Shown: one piece after another, positions 37,740 through 46,690 of the stretch
Layout: the number at the start of each line of letters is the position of its first letter
Position numbering within the stretch: the first letter of the stretch is position 1
DNA from: Pseudoalteromonas sp. SMS1
GTDB taxonomy: Bacteria > Pseudomonadota > Gammaproteobacteria > Enterobacterales > Alteromonadaceae
DNA: 64,000 nucleotides
Direction of reading: 5' to 3'
Assembly: GCF_021530565.1 (NCBI RefSeq)
Contig: NZ_JAKGBI010000025.1
Location: forward strand, 1 to 64,000
The notes under the pieces: model-generated
Seen by the model: only the letters and a program-made list of their open reading frames with translations
Databases searched by the model: none
Told to the model about the DNA's origin: nothing
Made by a program: the position numbers and the translations under genes

Positions 37740-40544
37740 CTAAAACTGATAATTGAACCCGACCATTCCGCGCATACCATAGTACTCCACTTGCACAGGA
37801 CGCCCTTTGCTGCCTTGGTAGTATGCCAATGGCTCGTCAGTTAGGTTATTGAGCTCTAAATACACGAGTGCATGCTCATTAAGTTGATATGACGTGGTGA
37901 AATCAACGGTGGTGTTCGCGCCGTAATAGATATCTTCTTCAATAGCAAACTTGCCAGCGCCATGTTCGGTGATGTACGAGCCTTTGTGATTAATCGATAT
38001 CCGAGCAGCAAATTGTGTATCATCATAATACAGTGTGAAGTTATATAGCTCATCCGCTTGACGTGGGATAGCAGGGTCATCTTCTCGGGTAAGCCCTGTC
38101 ATCTGAGAGTCCATAAATGTTGCATTACTCATCACGCCAAAGTTTTCCAAGCCGGTGGAAATAAACGCAAGGTCGCGATTAAATGCCACTTCAACGCCAG
38201 TAACTTTCGCACCGGCACCATTTTCTGGACGTGTAATACTAATACCATCGACGCCACGATATGTATCTTTTCGCGTAGACCAATAGATGGGGTCTTTAAT
38301 GTCTTTATAAAATACGCCAGCAGATAGCAAGCCGACGCGCTCAAAATAATACTCGACCATCACATCTAGATTCGTTGAAAAAGTCGGGTTTAAATTTGGA
38401 TTGCCCGTTTTCAGCTGCTGCTCTTGTTCTAAAAAGGTGCCACCGGCAGTTAAATCTCCAAAATCGGGCCGTGCAAATGTACGTGTCAATGCAACGCGAT
38501 AGTTGGTCTCTTCATTTGCTCGATATGTAAGATGGAACGACGGCAGAATAGCCCAGTAATCTTTGGTATGATTGTTCACAATGAGTGAGCCTGAATCTTC
38601 TAGATAAGTGAAACCCGATACTTGGGTGTCGGTGTGTGTCGCGCGTAATCCAGTGACAATCTCAATATCATCACTCAGTTGATAAATACCCATCCCATAT
38701 ATCGATGCATGTGTTTCATTCACCGTGAAATTACGTCCGAGTGCCCCGCCGTTTTTGACCAACGCAGACTCAGCTTCATCCAATTCAAATTGGGCTTTGT
38801 TGCGGTTCCAAAATTGCATTGCTTCTTCTGTCGCGGCAACCGGCGCAAAAATAGCCTGATAATTAACGGGTAATTCAGATAAATAGTCACTGCGCCCCGG
38901 CTGTTCTGACAGCGTAAAACCATCCAGTGTCGGTGCATCACCATGGCTCTCTCCATAACGATAGAACTCATCAGAAAAACCCGCTTGTCGCTGTTTATCG
39001 CGGTATTTAACGCCAAATTTCAAAGCGAATACATGGTCTATTTGCCACGCAAGATCCGCATTGAACACGACCCGATCTTTTTCATTGACGAAGACTTTAT
39101 ACAGATTAACCCAAGACAACTGACTTCGAGATGGGTCCATTTTAAAGTTGTCGGGTAAGTAAGTACGGATCCCATTCCACGGGTCTTGACCGCCGTCGAT
39201 GATGTTATACGCATATGACTTGCCGTTTTTAGCCTCTTTCAAACCTGCATACTCGACCTGTTGGTCAAAGCGCATAACAAAATAACTGTGATCTTGCTGG
39301 TTTGGCTTATTACCATAGCGAAATTCATTGTCATAGCTAGCGATTTGCCAATTAAACTCCTTGTCTATGCCGAAGTCATGCGATCCTCTAAACTCAAACC
39401 CAGACATTTCTGTAATAAGCTCATCGCGAATATGCTGTAGCTCTATACGATCTTTATCGAAGCGCAGCCGGTGTTTATAATGCGTTTCATCGTCTATCAA
39501 AGTACCATACAATGCACTCGCACTGATTGCGCCACTGTCTAAATCATATTCTATCGACCCATTTAGGCCAAACGTTTCACGCGTGCCCGTATAATCTCTT
39601 AATTCTAACCGATAGATCCCATACTCTTCTTCTTTACCGCGCCGACGAGTTTCAAAGTTATCAGTCGCCCAATCACGTTTCCAAGCAGTCGCGTTGATAA
39701 TAAACCCCAGCCTGTCATCTAACACTCTATCGCCGTAAATCACATTTGCTGAGTAGTTACTGCCATCTGCAAGCTCATTCTGGCCGATACCAATATTGGT
39801 TTTTAAGATGAATGCATCTGCACCTTTTTTCGTAATAAAATTTACATTTCCACCAATTGCATCTCCTTCCATATCGGGCGTGATGGCCTTGGACACCTCA
39901 ACGAATTCAATTAATTCACTGGGAAAGAAGTCAAACGCCGTCGCACGGCTGGTGGTTTCCTCTTCTGCCGTAGGCAAACGATTACCATTCATGCTCGTTG
40001 AACTCCACTGTGCTGGTAACCCCCTGACAGCGACAAAACGGCCTTCCCCTTGATCACGTTCAATGGAAATCCCAGGGATCCGTTGCACCGCCTCAGCAGC
40101 ATTCCTATCCGGCAGCTTGCCGATCCCATCTGCGGCAATGACACTTTTGATACTGAGGGCATTCTTTTGCGTATTCGCGGCAGCCATTTCACCGCGAAAG
40201 ATTTGCCCGATACTCACTACTTCTTCCATCATTTGACGACTGTTTAAAACAATGGGATCCAGTTGCAATACTTTCCCATCAACAACGTCAACATCAATTT
40301 CCACATCGCCATAACCGATATATGAAACGACTAGGGTATAACGACCGCTTGCCAGCTTCGACAATGAGAATTCGCCTCGATAGTCGGTCACCGTTGAAAT
40401 ATCATGGTCTTTAACATGCACAATGGCGCCGGATAAGCTTGATTGCGGATCTTCAACTATCCCTACCAATTTGCCACTATTGGCATAAACGCTTGCACTA
40501 CTAGCCAAAACTATCGCAGCTGCGATTTGTGTGAGTTTACTCAT
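37740..40544 (-). CDS. TonB-dependent receptor of the phosphonate operon
   Basis: A 934-residue outer-membrane receptor. A signal peptide (about 1-21, ending VYANS) is followed by a carboxypeptidase-regulatory-like beta domain (about 22-100), then a plug (about 120-240) with LPDRNAAEAVQRIPGISIERDQGEGRFVAVRG-like family signature and a barrel ending in GMVGFNYQF. This is the long receptor class found with nutrient-utilisation loci rather than the shorter siderophore class. It is first in a leftward operon with the DUF5690 protein, PhnX and an FAD oxidoreductase, and has a PhnR-type operator 27 bases before its ATG. It is thus predicted to take up a phosphonate, possibly a glycan- or lipid-linked one too large for porins. 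Confidence 0.85.
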   Translation of the reverse strand: MSKLTQIAAAIVLASSASVYANSGKLVGIVEDPQSSLSGAIVHVKDHDISTVTDYRGEFSLSKLASGRYTLVVSYIGYGDVEIDVDVVDGKVLQLDPIVLNSRQMMEEVVSIGQIFRGEMAAANTQKNALSIKSVIAADGIGKLPDRNAAEAVQRIPGISIERDQGEGRFVAVRGLPAQWSSTSMNGNRLPTAEEETTSRATAFDFFPSELIEFVEVSKAITPDMEGDAIGGNVNFITKKGADAFILKTNIGIGQNELADGSNYSANVIYGDRVLDDRLGFIINATAWKRDWATDNFETRRRGKEEEYGIYRLELRDYTGTRETFGLNGSIEYDLDSGAISASALYGTLIDDETHYKHRLRFDKDRIELQHIRDELITEMSGFEFRGSHDFGIDKEFNWQIASYDNEFRYGNKPNQQDHSYFVMRFDQQVEYAGLKEAKNGKSYAYNIIDGGQDPWNGIRTYLPDNFKMDPSRSQLSWVNLYKVFVNEKDRVVFNADLAWQIDHVFALKFGVKYRDKQRQAGFSDEFYRYGESHGDAPTLDGFTLSEQPGRSDYLSELPVNYQAIFAPVAATEEAMQFWNRNKAQFELDEAESALVKNGGALGRNFTVNETHASIYGMGIYQLSDDIEIVTGLRATHTDTQVSGFTYLEDSGSLIVNNHTKDYWAILPSFHLTYRANEETNYRVALTRTFARPDFGDLTAGGTFLEQEQQLKTGNPNLNPTFSTNLDVMVEYYFERVGLLSAGVFYKDIKDPIYWSTRKDTYRGVDGISITRPENGAGAKVTGVEVAFNRDLAFISTGLENFGVMSNATFMDSQMTGLTREDDPAIPRQADELYNFTLYYDDTQFAARISINHKGSYITEHGAGKFAIEEDIYYGANTTVDFTTSYQLNEHALVYLELNNLTDEPLAYYQGSKGRPVQVEYYGMRGMVGFNYQF

Positions 40545-40570
40545 TGCTTTTATCTCAAATGTTGGTTTAT

Positions 40571-40583
40571 CTGGTCTAGACCA
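40571..40583 (-). promoter_or_regulatory. Predicted PhnR operator before the TonB-receptor/phnX operon
   Basis: CTGGTCTAGACCA, with a 12-base perfect palindrome TGGTCTAGACCA, contains the HutC operator core GTnTAnAC. It is 27 bases upstream of the receptor start and matches the phnW site at all but one or two positions. Confidence 0.65.
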
Positions 40584-40730
40584 ATTTGTTGCAATTAGAG
40601 TAATGGTGATTTTTTACACTAGCGTGACGGTTTAGTTAAAGGTTGATTTAAGGAAAAAGACAAATCGAGTTTTAAATAAAAGTGGTCTATCGCATAGGCG
40701 AGGAAGTATCATTTGATGGCGAAGACACAG

Positions 40731-41807
40731 TTACAGCGATAAGCTTGCTTGCACGGCATCCACAAGATCTCTAGACCAAACACCATCACTGTTTCCGTTT
40801 GTAAAATACACAATGATGTGTGCGTCATTCAACTTGTTTTTATATACAACTCTAACACGGCTCAATGTACCGCCATCATGCCCTAGTTCTTGGATACGCG
40901 AATTACGTGCATAATCCCAACCAGACGCAAAGTAACCGATATTGCCATCTCGCAAGCGATAAGGTTGAAAATAATGCTGAAGTTGCGATTGCGCTATTAA
41001 CTTACCAGTAGTAACTGACGATAAAAATCGCCCTATATCTTCTAAGTTACTGTGGTAGCCACCATGTACCACACTATAGTCGGGCCAAAGGATAGGTTCA
41101 ATCTCGACTAACTTTCCACCACTGACATCATATGCCTTAACCACATCCCTGTTATTTTGTGCTTGCTTCAGCCTCAACGTGTTTTTCATGCCGAGCGGGG
41201 TTAAAATTCGCTGCTCAACAAGCCGTTCATAGCTCAGTCCAGACACTGATTCTAATATGGCCGCGAGCACCAAATAATTGGTCTGTGTATACCTTATCTT
41301 TGTACCAGAAGAAAAATGTACCGGCTTCGCTTGGAGCTTCGCGAATACGTCTTTTTTATTTGATGCAAAAGCGAAATGACGTGGTGCTCGATCAAAATAC
41401 TCAGGAATACCTGAGGCGTGATTCAAAAAGTCATTAATAGAAATATTTTGCCAAGCGCTTGGCAATCCACGGACATAAAGTGATGCGGGTTGATCGAGTG
41501 CAATTTGCTGTTCTTCAGCAAATTGCAAAATCAACACACTGGCAAATAATTTACTGATTGAGTAGATAGGGAATAAGCTGTCTTTAGTCAGCTGATGCTC
41601 GGCTTGAAACAACTCACTACTGTAGACTGCTTTAAACACCTCTTTATCTTGGTGTAACACCAGCAGTCCTTGGGCTGGGATATTATGCTGCTCAGCATGT
41701 TGAGCAAGTAAGTCTGTTAGTTTTTCAGAATCACTGCGTGCATCACCAAAACCGCACCCTGATAACGTGATCAAACATAGCAATGACTGAACAATTATTC
41801 TAAACAT
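40731..41807 (-). CDS. Serine hydrolase lipoprotein of the beta-lactamase fold
   Basis: A 358-residue envelope lipoprotein. ATG 41807 gives MFRIIVQSLLCLITLSGC, a signal peptide with lipobox; the open frame runs further upstream without such features. The beta-lactamase-fold domain has SISK (nucleophile Ser) near residue 85, YTQTN (Tyr of the second motif) near 170 and HDGG in place of KTG near 315. This set is typical of S12-type D-Ala-D-Ala carboxypeptidase-like hydrolases and esterases. It is distinct from the serine hydrolase at 7982. Transcribed alone; periplasmic peptide or ester hydrolysis is expected, substrate unknown. Confidence 0.82.
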   Translation of the reverse strand: MFRIIVQSLLCLITLSGCGFGDARSDSEKLTDLLAQHAEQHNIPAQGLLVLHQDKEVFKAVYSSELFQAEHQLTKDSLFPIYSISKLFASVLILQFAEEQQIALDQPASLYVRGLPSAWQNISINDFLNHASGIPEYFDRAPRHFAFASNKKDVFAKLQAKPVHFSSGTKIRYTQTNYLVLAAILESVSGLSYERLVEQRILTPLGMKNTLRLKQAQNNRDVVKAYDVSGGKLVEIEPILWPDYSVVHGGYHSNLEDIGRFLSSVTTGKLIAQSQLQHYFQPYRLRDGNIGYFASGWDYARNSRIQELGHDGGTLSRVRVVYKNKLNDAHIIVYFTNGNSDGVWSRDLVDAVQASLSL

Positions 41808-42108
41808 CAACGACTCTTTTATTGCCAACTCTACACCTAAGCCACGGAAAAAGATAGGATTACTAATTTTAACCACACTGTAATCATGAGTGGGTTATGA
41901 ATAGTTATTTATCTAAAACGCTTACTCTGGCTTAAATAGTATCATTCAACTTTGCTGATTAACCAAACCTTTCATGTGGCATTTTAGTATCGAGATATGT
42001 CAACAAAACGGTGTTAAATTCAGTACCCGATAAGGAAATTTTTTGTTTTTTATCACGCGTCAATTGCGTATCATAAATTAACGAAAAGAAAGGACATAGG
42101 ACACGCCA

Positions 42109-42621
42109 ATGGCAACTACAAAACTGGCTCAACGCACTTTGACGCATAAAGATGCGCTCCTTTACGCTGTGCTGACTTGCTCATTTATTTTAATCACCGC
42201 CATTGTCATTTGGACAAAAACAATCTCTTTTCGCCCTTTGATCCAAGACCTTCGCCTAGTCGATGCGGTAAAAGTTGCTGATGTGTTAGATTTGCAAAAG
42301 ATTACCTATTATGCCGACTTCAAAAGTCATATGTTGTACGTAGACGAATCACACACTCAAGCGGCCCGACTTGCCCTAGCGCGTGCTGGTTTCGTCTTTG
42401 ATACGCCACACGATGGATCGTTGAATGCTTTGCCGATTGCCTGCAAAGCACTTGAAACCGAACAGGATAGACAGGGACTGCGCCCAATCTATGAACAGCC
42501 ATGGTTTATGGCCGTACTCAAATTGATAGCAGGAACACTGATCATCTTGGTATTTATTTTGGCGGTTGTCCGGCCCGCACTCAAAGCACTCATTAATGGG
42601 ACAAGTCAAAACACACAATAA
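42109..42621 (+). CDS. Miniature FliF/YscJ-like two-helix membrane protein
   Basis: A 170-residue protein that resembles the two ends of the flagellar MS-ring protein FliF with the middle missing. TM1 is near residues 20-38. A single FliF/YscJ-type ring-building motif follows at about 42-95, with FRPLIQDLRLVDAVKVADVL and the ARLALARAGF ending. After about 30 residues comes TM2 (about 132-155) followed by VVRPALKALI, as at the FliF C-terminus. Normal FliF is over 500 residues. No other flagellar or type III secretion gene is visible nearby. It could form a small ring or regulate FliF assembly, or be a relic that remains open. It has upstream AAAGGACATAGG as ribosome site. Confidence 0.6.
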   Translation: MATTKLAQRTLTHKDALLYAVLTCSFILITAIVIWTKTISFRPLIQDLRLVDAVKVADVLDLQKITYYADFKSHMLYVDESHTQAARLALARAGFVFDTPHDGSLNALPIACKALETEQDRQGLRPIYEQPWFMAVLKLIAGTLIILVFILAVVRPALKALINGTSQNTQ

Positions 42622-42733
42622 GGCTTTCTCCGCCTCCCATGCAGGGGTCTATACAGCGGCGTCAAAAGCAATTCCTGTATGCTAAAAAAACACTTTGCCC
42701 TTAAAAGGGTGATGCAAAACGCATCATTGGCGA

Positions 42734-43684
42734 CTAACGGTTATGTGGTCGGTCATAATTTATCTCCGGACCATTTGGCACAACTTGAGTTGGATTAATC
42801 ATCGTATGACTGAAATAGTAATGGCGTTTTATATGGTGAAAATCGACTGTCTGAGCAACCCCTGGAAATTGAAACAACGCACGTACATAATTTGACAGGT
42901 GCGGGTAGCTTTCAATAGTGCGTTTGTTACATTTAAAGTGACCGACGTACACCGAATCAAAACGAATTAAGGTCGTAAACAACCGCCAATCCGCTTCCGT
43001 AAGCACATCTCCAACTAAATATCTGTTTTCACTCAAGAGCTCTTCAATTTTGTCGAGAGCTGAAAACAGCTTGTGATAGGCGGATGAATACGCTTCTTGG
43101 CTCGTTGCAAAGCCCGTACGATAAACACCATTGTTGATGCTGTCGTATACAAAACGATTGATTTCATCAATTTGTGTTCGCAACTGTGCAGGGTAAAAAT
43201 CTCGCGTATTACCTGTTAAATGGTTGAATGCGCTGTTAAACATACGGATGATTTCAGATGACTCATTACTCACAATGCGGTGTTGTTTTTTATCCCAAAG
43301 TACAGGGACTGTCACACGTCCACTATAGCTCGGATTATTTTTAGTATAAATTTGGTGCATATACGCGCTATTGAACAACGTGTCGCCTGTACTGCCTGTA
43401 CCTTGGTCAAATGTCCACCCATTTTGTAACATATCAGGACTGACAATAGAGACATCAATATAGTCCTCTAACCCTTTTAACTGGCGGAAAATCAAAGTTC
43501 GGTGCGCCCACGGGCATGCCAACGAAACATACAAATGATACCGGCCTTTTTCGGCTTTAAATCCTGCTTCACCATCTGCGGTTACCCAGTTACGCAGCTG
43601 AGCGGCTTCTCTTTGAAACTCACCTTTGCTAGAGGCCGTATCATACCATTTGTCGTGCCATTGACCGTTTACTAATAAACCCAT
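42734..43684 (-). CDS. yqjG: Glutathionyl-hydroquinone reductase
   Basis: A 316-residue xi-class glutathione transferase that reduces glutathionyl-hydroquinones with glutathione. The catalytic Cys57 is in the motif SLACPWAHRTLIFRQLKGL; the TVPVLWDKK and NESSEIIRMFN segments bind glutathione, and the all-alpha C-terminal domain has NNGVYRTGFA and the EADWRLFTTLIRFDSVYVGHFKCN signature of the class. The length matches E. coli YqjG (328). A DoxX-family gene lies 150 bases upstream in the same direction, as in the E. coli yqjF-yqjG pair, so a common role in quinone or oxidative stress is likely. Confidence 0.93.
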   Translation of the reverse strand: MGLLVNGQWHDKWYDTASSKGEFQREAAQLRNWVTADGEAGFKAEKGRYHLYVSLACPWAHRTLIFRQLKGLEDYIDVSIVSPDMLQNGWTFDQGTGSTGDTLFNSAYMHQIYTKNNPSYSGRVTVPVLWDKKQHRIVSNESSEIIRMFNSAFNHLTGNTRDFYPAQLRTQIDEINRFVYDSINNGVYRTGFATSQEAYSSAYHKLFSALDKIEELLSENRYLVGDVLTEADWRLFTTLIRFDSVYVGHFKCNKRTIESYPHLSNYVRALFQFPGVAQTVDFHHIKRHYYFSHTMINPTQVVPNGPEINYDRPHNR

Positions 43685-43834
43685 TGCTACTCTCCTAATC
43701 TAAAAACCTGTGACTTGCGAGGTCGCTTAAGCTTGATACATCTTGTGTCCATTTGCACCGTGCCTAAGCGCTACTCTGAATAATTAAGAATGGCGTTGGT
43801 CTCACTGGTCTAGCATAGACCCACGCCTCAGTTT

Positions 43835-44251
43835 TTACGCTTTTACAAGCTTATGATCGATACTAAAACGACCTGCACCAGCACAAGCCAATACTAAAAA
43901 TCCGCCAGCCATTGCAATATTTTTAAAGAACATAAAAAACTGCATTTGATCTGCTAAGTTTGTGTGAAATACCAACGCACTCACGATACAAAACCCTGCA
44001 AATACCAATGCAGTCAATTGCGTAAATGCACCTGCGAGAATGAATAGACCACCAACTAATTCAAGCGCAATCACAAGCGGCAATAGAAATTCAGGTAAGC
44101 CACCCGATGCTAAATACTGGGCATTTCCCTCGTAATATTGCACTTTATTCACCCCTGCAAGGATGAAAATAACGGATAGACCAACTCGACCGACTAAATT
44201 TGCGATATTGGAGAGACCTTCATTGTTTGAGATAACGTTCACTATTTTCAT
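43835..44251 (-). CDS. DoxX-family membrane protein (YqjF-like)
   Basis: A 138-residue inner-membrane protein with four hydrophobic helices, of the DoxX family: VGLSVIFILAGVNKVQYYEGNAQYLASGGLPEFLLPLVIALELVGGLFILAG near residues 23-75 is the family signature. DoxX relatives bind or process quinones or thiosulfate; in E. coli the homologue YqjF precedes yqjG, and the same order is kept here. The start is ATG 44251, with an AGGAGCGAA ribosome site upstream. Function in quinone handling together with the glutathionyl-hydroquinone reductase is inferred. Confidence 0.85.
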   Translation of the reverse strand: MKIVNVISNNEGLSNIANLVGRVGLSVIFILAGVNKVQYYEGNAQYLASGGLPEFLLPLVIALELVGGLFILAGAFTQLTALVFAGFCIVSALVFHTNLADQMQFFMFFKNIAMAGGFLVLACAGAGRFSIDHKLVKA

Positions 44252-44486
44252 TGTTTCGCTCCTAAGCTTTGCATACTAACTGGCACCTCTGCCTGACTTG
44301 CCAACCAGTTTACTATCGCTTAAAACAAATAAAATTAGTTAATGACGAGCTTATTGTTCTATTTTTAAGAATTTTAGAGTGTACACTGTACCAACAGCTA
44401 GGTGAGTTAGAACTGAATAATGCACAAAGATGGGCCGTGCCGCTGCGCTTACATGGCGATGCTTAAAACATTGCAGAGCTCAGAGA

Positions 44487-44515
44487 CAAAAAAGCCATCT
44501 AATGACTTAGATGGC
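44487..44515 (-). terminator. Intrinsic terminator of the DUF4397-like lipoprotein gene
   Basis: On the minus strand an 8-bp stem, GCCATCTA paired with TAGATGGC, is followed by TTTTTT. It lies 26 bases after the lipoprotein stop codon: a good rho-independent terminator. Confidence 0.75.
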
Positions 44516-44540
44516 ATGCATAGGGTGGGCGCGCCCCCGA

Positions 44541-45254
44541 CTATTGGGTTTTATTGACTTTATATGACTTAATATTGCCTTCATTTTGAGAAGTTGAGGT
44601 AATATAAGCCAATTGAATATCGCCCGTTTGAGGCGATAAAGTCACTTTGGCAATTGGGTTGTCAGTATTGGCACCTTGCCCTGCTTTAACCACAATCAGT
44701 TCATTTTGATCCACAGGCAAGTCGAGATACGATGTCGCTTCTCCATACTCTAGGTTTTCAGCAATTCTTTGATCTCCCATGTATACATCAACTTTTCCCA
44801 TATCAGCTACATAGGTGTGGAAGACAATAACACGATACTTACTACTGGCCATTGCATCATCGTTAATTTTTACAGCCCCTAACTGTGCTGCTTGAGCAGA
44901 ATCATTGTCTAGACGACCAAAAGAGTAAACCACATAGTCTGCATGCTCTGAAAAACGAAAGCGCGTTGACGCAATGGCGGTTTCCAACGAATTACCTTTC
45001 ACCCCGTAAAACGTGAAGACATTACCATCAGAGTCATCTTGTATCAGTAGCTTTTCAGCCGATTTTTCGCCAAACAACAAGCCATCTTTGTCTGTTAAAG
45101 ACATCTCTTCACTGCCTTTTTCAAACTGCCAGTACACGTCCACTTCATTGTTGACTAGGTTGATTGCACTGACATCAGCAGTGTAATTATCATCACTACA
45201 TCCAGCTAATGCACCAACCATCACCGAGAACACTAAACCTTTGATTAAATTCAC
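44541..45254 (-). CDS. DUF4397-like lipoprotein
   Basis: A 237-residue predicted lipoprotein, with signal peptide and lipobox LAGC near residue 19. The mature part is beta-rich and contains the DUF4397-type segment KVDVYMGDQRIAENLEYGEATSYLDLP near residues 155-181, which resembles an immunoglobulin-like or cell-surface repeat. An earlier, weaker copy, EVDVYWQFEKG near 37-47, suggests an internal duplication of this module. Surface or periplasmic location is likely; a binding or structural role is inferred. Transcribed alone, with its own terminator. Confidence 0.7.
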   Translation of the reverse strand: MNLIKGLVFSVMVGALAGCSDDNYTADVSAINLVNNEVDVYWQFEKGSEEMSLTDKDGLLFGEKSAEKLLIQDDSDGNVFTFYGVKGNSLETAIASTRFRFSEHADYVVYSFGRLDNDSAQAAQLGAVKINDDAMASSKYRVIVFHTYVADMGKVDVYMGDQRIAENLEYGEATSYLDLPVDQNELIVVKAGQGANTDNPIAKVTLSPQTGDIQLAYITSTSQNEGNIKSYKVNKTQ

Positions 45255-45468
45255 TTTACTCTCCTACAATTGTCACTAAAGAAAGTATAATCAAGTGAAT
45301 GCTGAGAAGTTGTTATCGAGTGTAACTATTCACCGTTTTGATGTAGCCAAGCGTTACGAGATTCTTCAACTACGCATTCTCAACGCCTATCAGGTACGCT
45401 TCCAAATACTTTGCCTGACCATACACGCCTGCTGAGGAGACGTGCATACGCATGACTTGCAAACTCAA

Positions 45469-46389
45469 TTAGATATTGCAAAAGCTCATTGCACAGCTTT
45501 TTCGCAATTCTTGATTAAACAGCTTCTGCAAAATGGTGATATCATTCGTTCGTACATAATTTGGCCTGACCACCAACGAGATTGTCCGATGTGGTCCAGG
45601 TTCATTCAGATGAATTGCAACAAGATCCGACTCCCCCTTCACCAATTGGTCTAATGCCATTTGCGGTACTAAGGTCGTGCCCATTTTCCCTGCAACCATT
45701 TGGATCAGCGTATGTAAACTGGTACTGTCGAACGAGGTATCTTTTTGTTCATTAGATAAATTACATGCACTCAGTGCATGTTCTTTCAAGCAATGGCCTT
45801 CTTTTAAAAGCATTAACCTGTTCATTTCAAATTGGTCACTGGATATCTCTTCGAGACTCGCGCTGCATTCTTCTTTATGGCTTACCCAGTAAAAGTCTTC
45901 GTGCCAAAAATCAAACGCCATTAACCCTTCTATTTGATATGGCAACGCCAATATAGCAGCATCTAAGTCTCCTTGGCGTAGCATATCAGCCAAGACATGA
46001 GACTGGTCCTCAATAATTTTCAATCTAAATTCGGGATATTGTTTACGTACTTCTGGTAGCACCTTAGGCAACAAAAATGGCCCAATGGTTGGGATCACGC
46101 CAATTTTCATTGGCCGACCCAGTGGCGCCTTATTGGTTTGTGCCAACGTCATGAGCTCGTCTGTTTCTAATTTGATTTGCCTCGCTTTGTCCAGCAACAG
46201 CCGACCTTCTTCAGTGACAAAAACATGCTTATTGTTGCGCTCAAAAATAACCGCCCCTAACTGCTTTTCAAACTCGTGAATCGCTGTGCTCAAAGTTGAC
46301 TGAGACACATGGCATGCGTCAGCTGCCTTTTTGAAGTGCAGTGTTTTTTCGACCGCCAACGCATACACAATTTGTTTGAGTGAAATCAT
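45469..46389 (-). CDS. oxyR: Hydrogen-peroxide-sensing LysR-type regulator OxyR
   Basis: A 306-residue LysR-type activator that senses peroxide through a disulfide switch. The N-terminal helix-turn-helix includes HFKKAADACHVSQSTLSTAIHEFEKQLG near residues 18-45. The redox pair is intact: Cys200 and Cys209 in EGHCLKEHALSAC, equivalent to E. coli Cys199 and Cys208. The gene is divergent from katG with a 301-base shared regulatory region, the classic regulator-target arrangement, so it should activate katG under oxidative stress and may control the nearby hydroquinone reductase too. Confidence 0.94.
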   Translation of the reverse strand: MISLKQIVYALAVEKTLHFKKAADACHVSQSTLSTAIHEFEKQLGAVIFERNNKHVFVTEEGRLLLDKARQIKLETDELMTLAQTNKAPLGRPMKIGVIPTIGPFLLPKVLPEVRKQYPEFRLKIIEDQSHVLADMLRQGDLDAAILALPYQIEGLMAFDFWHEDFYWVSHKEECSASLEEISSDQFEMNRLMLLKEGHCLKEHALSACNLSNEQKDTSFDSTSLHTLIQMVAGKMGTTLVPQMALDQLVKGESDLVAIHLNEPGPHRTISLVVRPNYVRTNDITILQKLFNQELRKSCAMSFCNI

Positions 46390-46690
46390 CGCTAATGTTC
46401 TTTATTTTAGATTATTTTCTCTATCTTAATCGTTAAATCTAATAATGCACCCAAGCAACTGTTTAAAAGTAATACAGCACGCTATCTGACTTACCCCACC
46501 GCCTTAAAAAGCTCTTTAATTTCATATAGATAAAATTAAAATTCACTACCAACTGCGAATATTCTAAAAAACTGATAATTATCTTTAAGTTATTCAATTT
46601 TAAATCTTTCATCAGTGATTTTAGGCTCTAAAAAGCACGCACTCAGACTGCTTTCATACTAGCACTGGGTATTTTATTTGGAGCTTACTT
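46390..46690. promoter_or_regulatory. Shared oxyR-katG regulatory region
   Basis: This 301-base divergent spacer is AT-rich and holds two candidate sites. An inverted repeat TTAGATT...AATCTAA spans 46407-46442 near the oxyR start and fits a LysR-type autoregulatory site. A GATAATTATC palindrome at 46574-46583 lies about 110 bases before katG and could be part of an OxyR activation site. Neither matches the full OxyR consensus closely, so positions are tentative. Confidence 0.4.

Noticed and set aside
43805..43821. TGGTCTAGCATAGACC, similar to the PhnR operators
   Set aside because: The spacing between the half-sites is wider and the GTnTAnAC core is absent; the neighbouring genes are unrelated to phosphonates.
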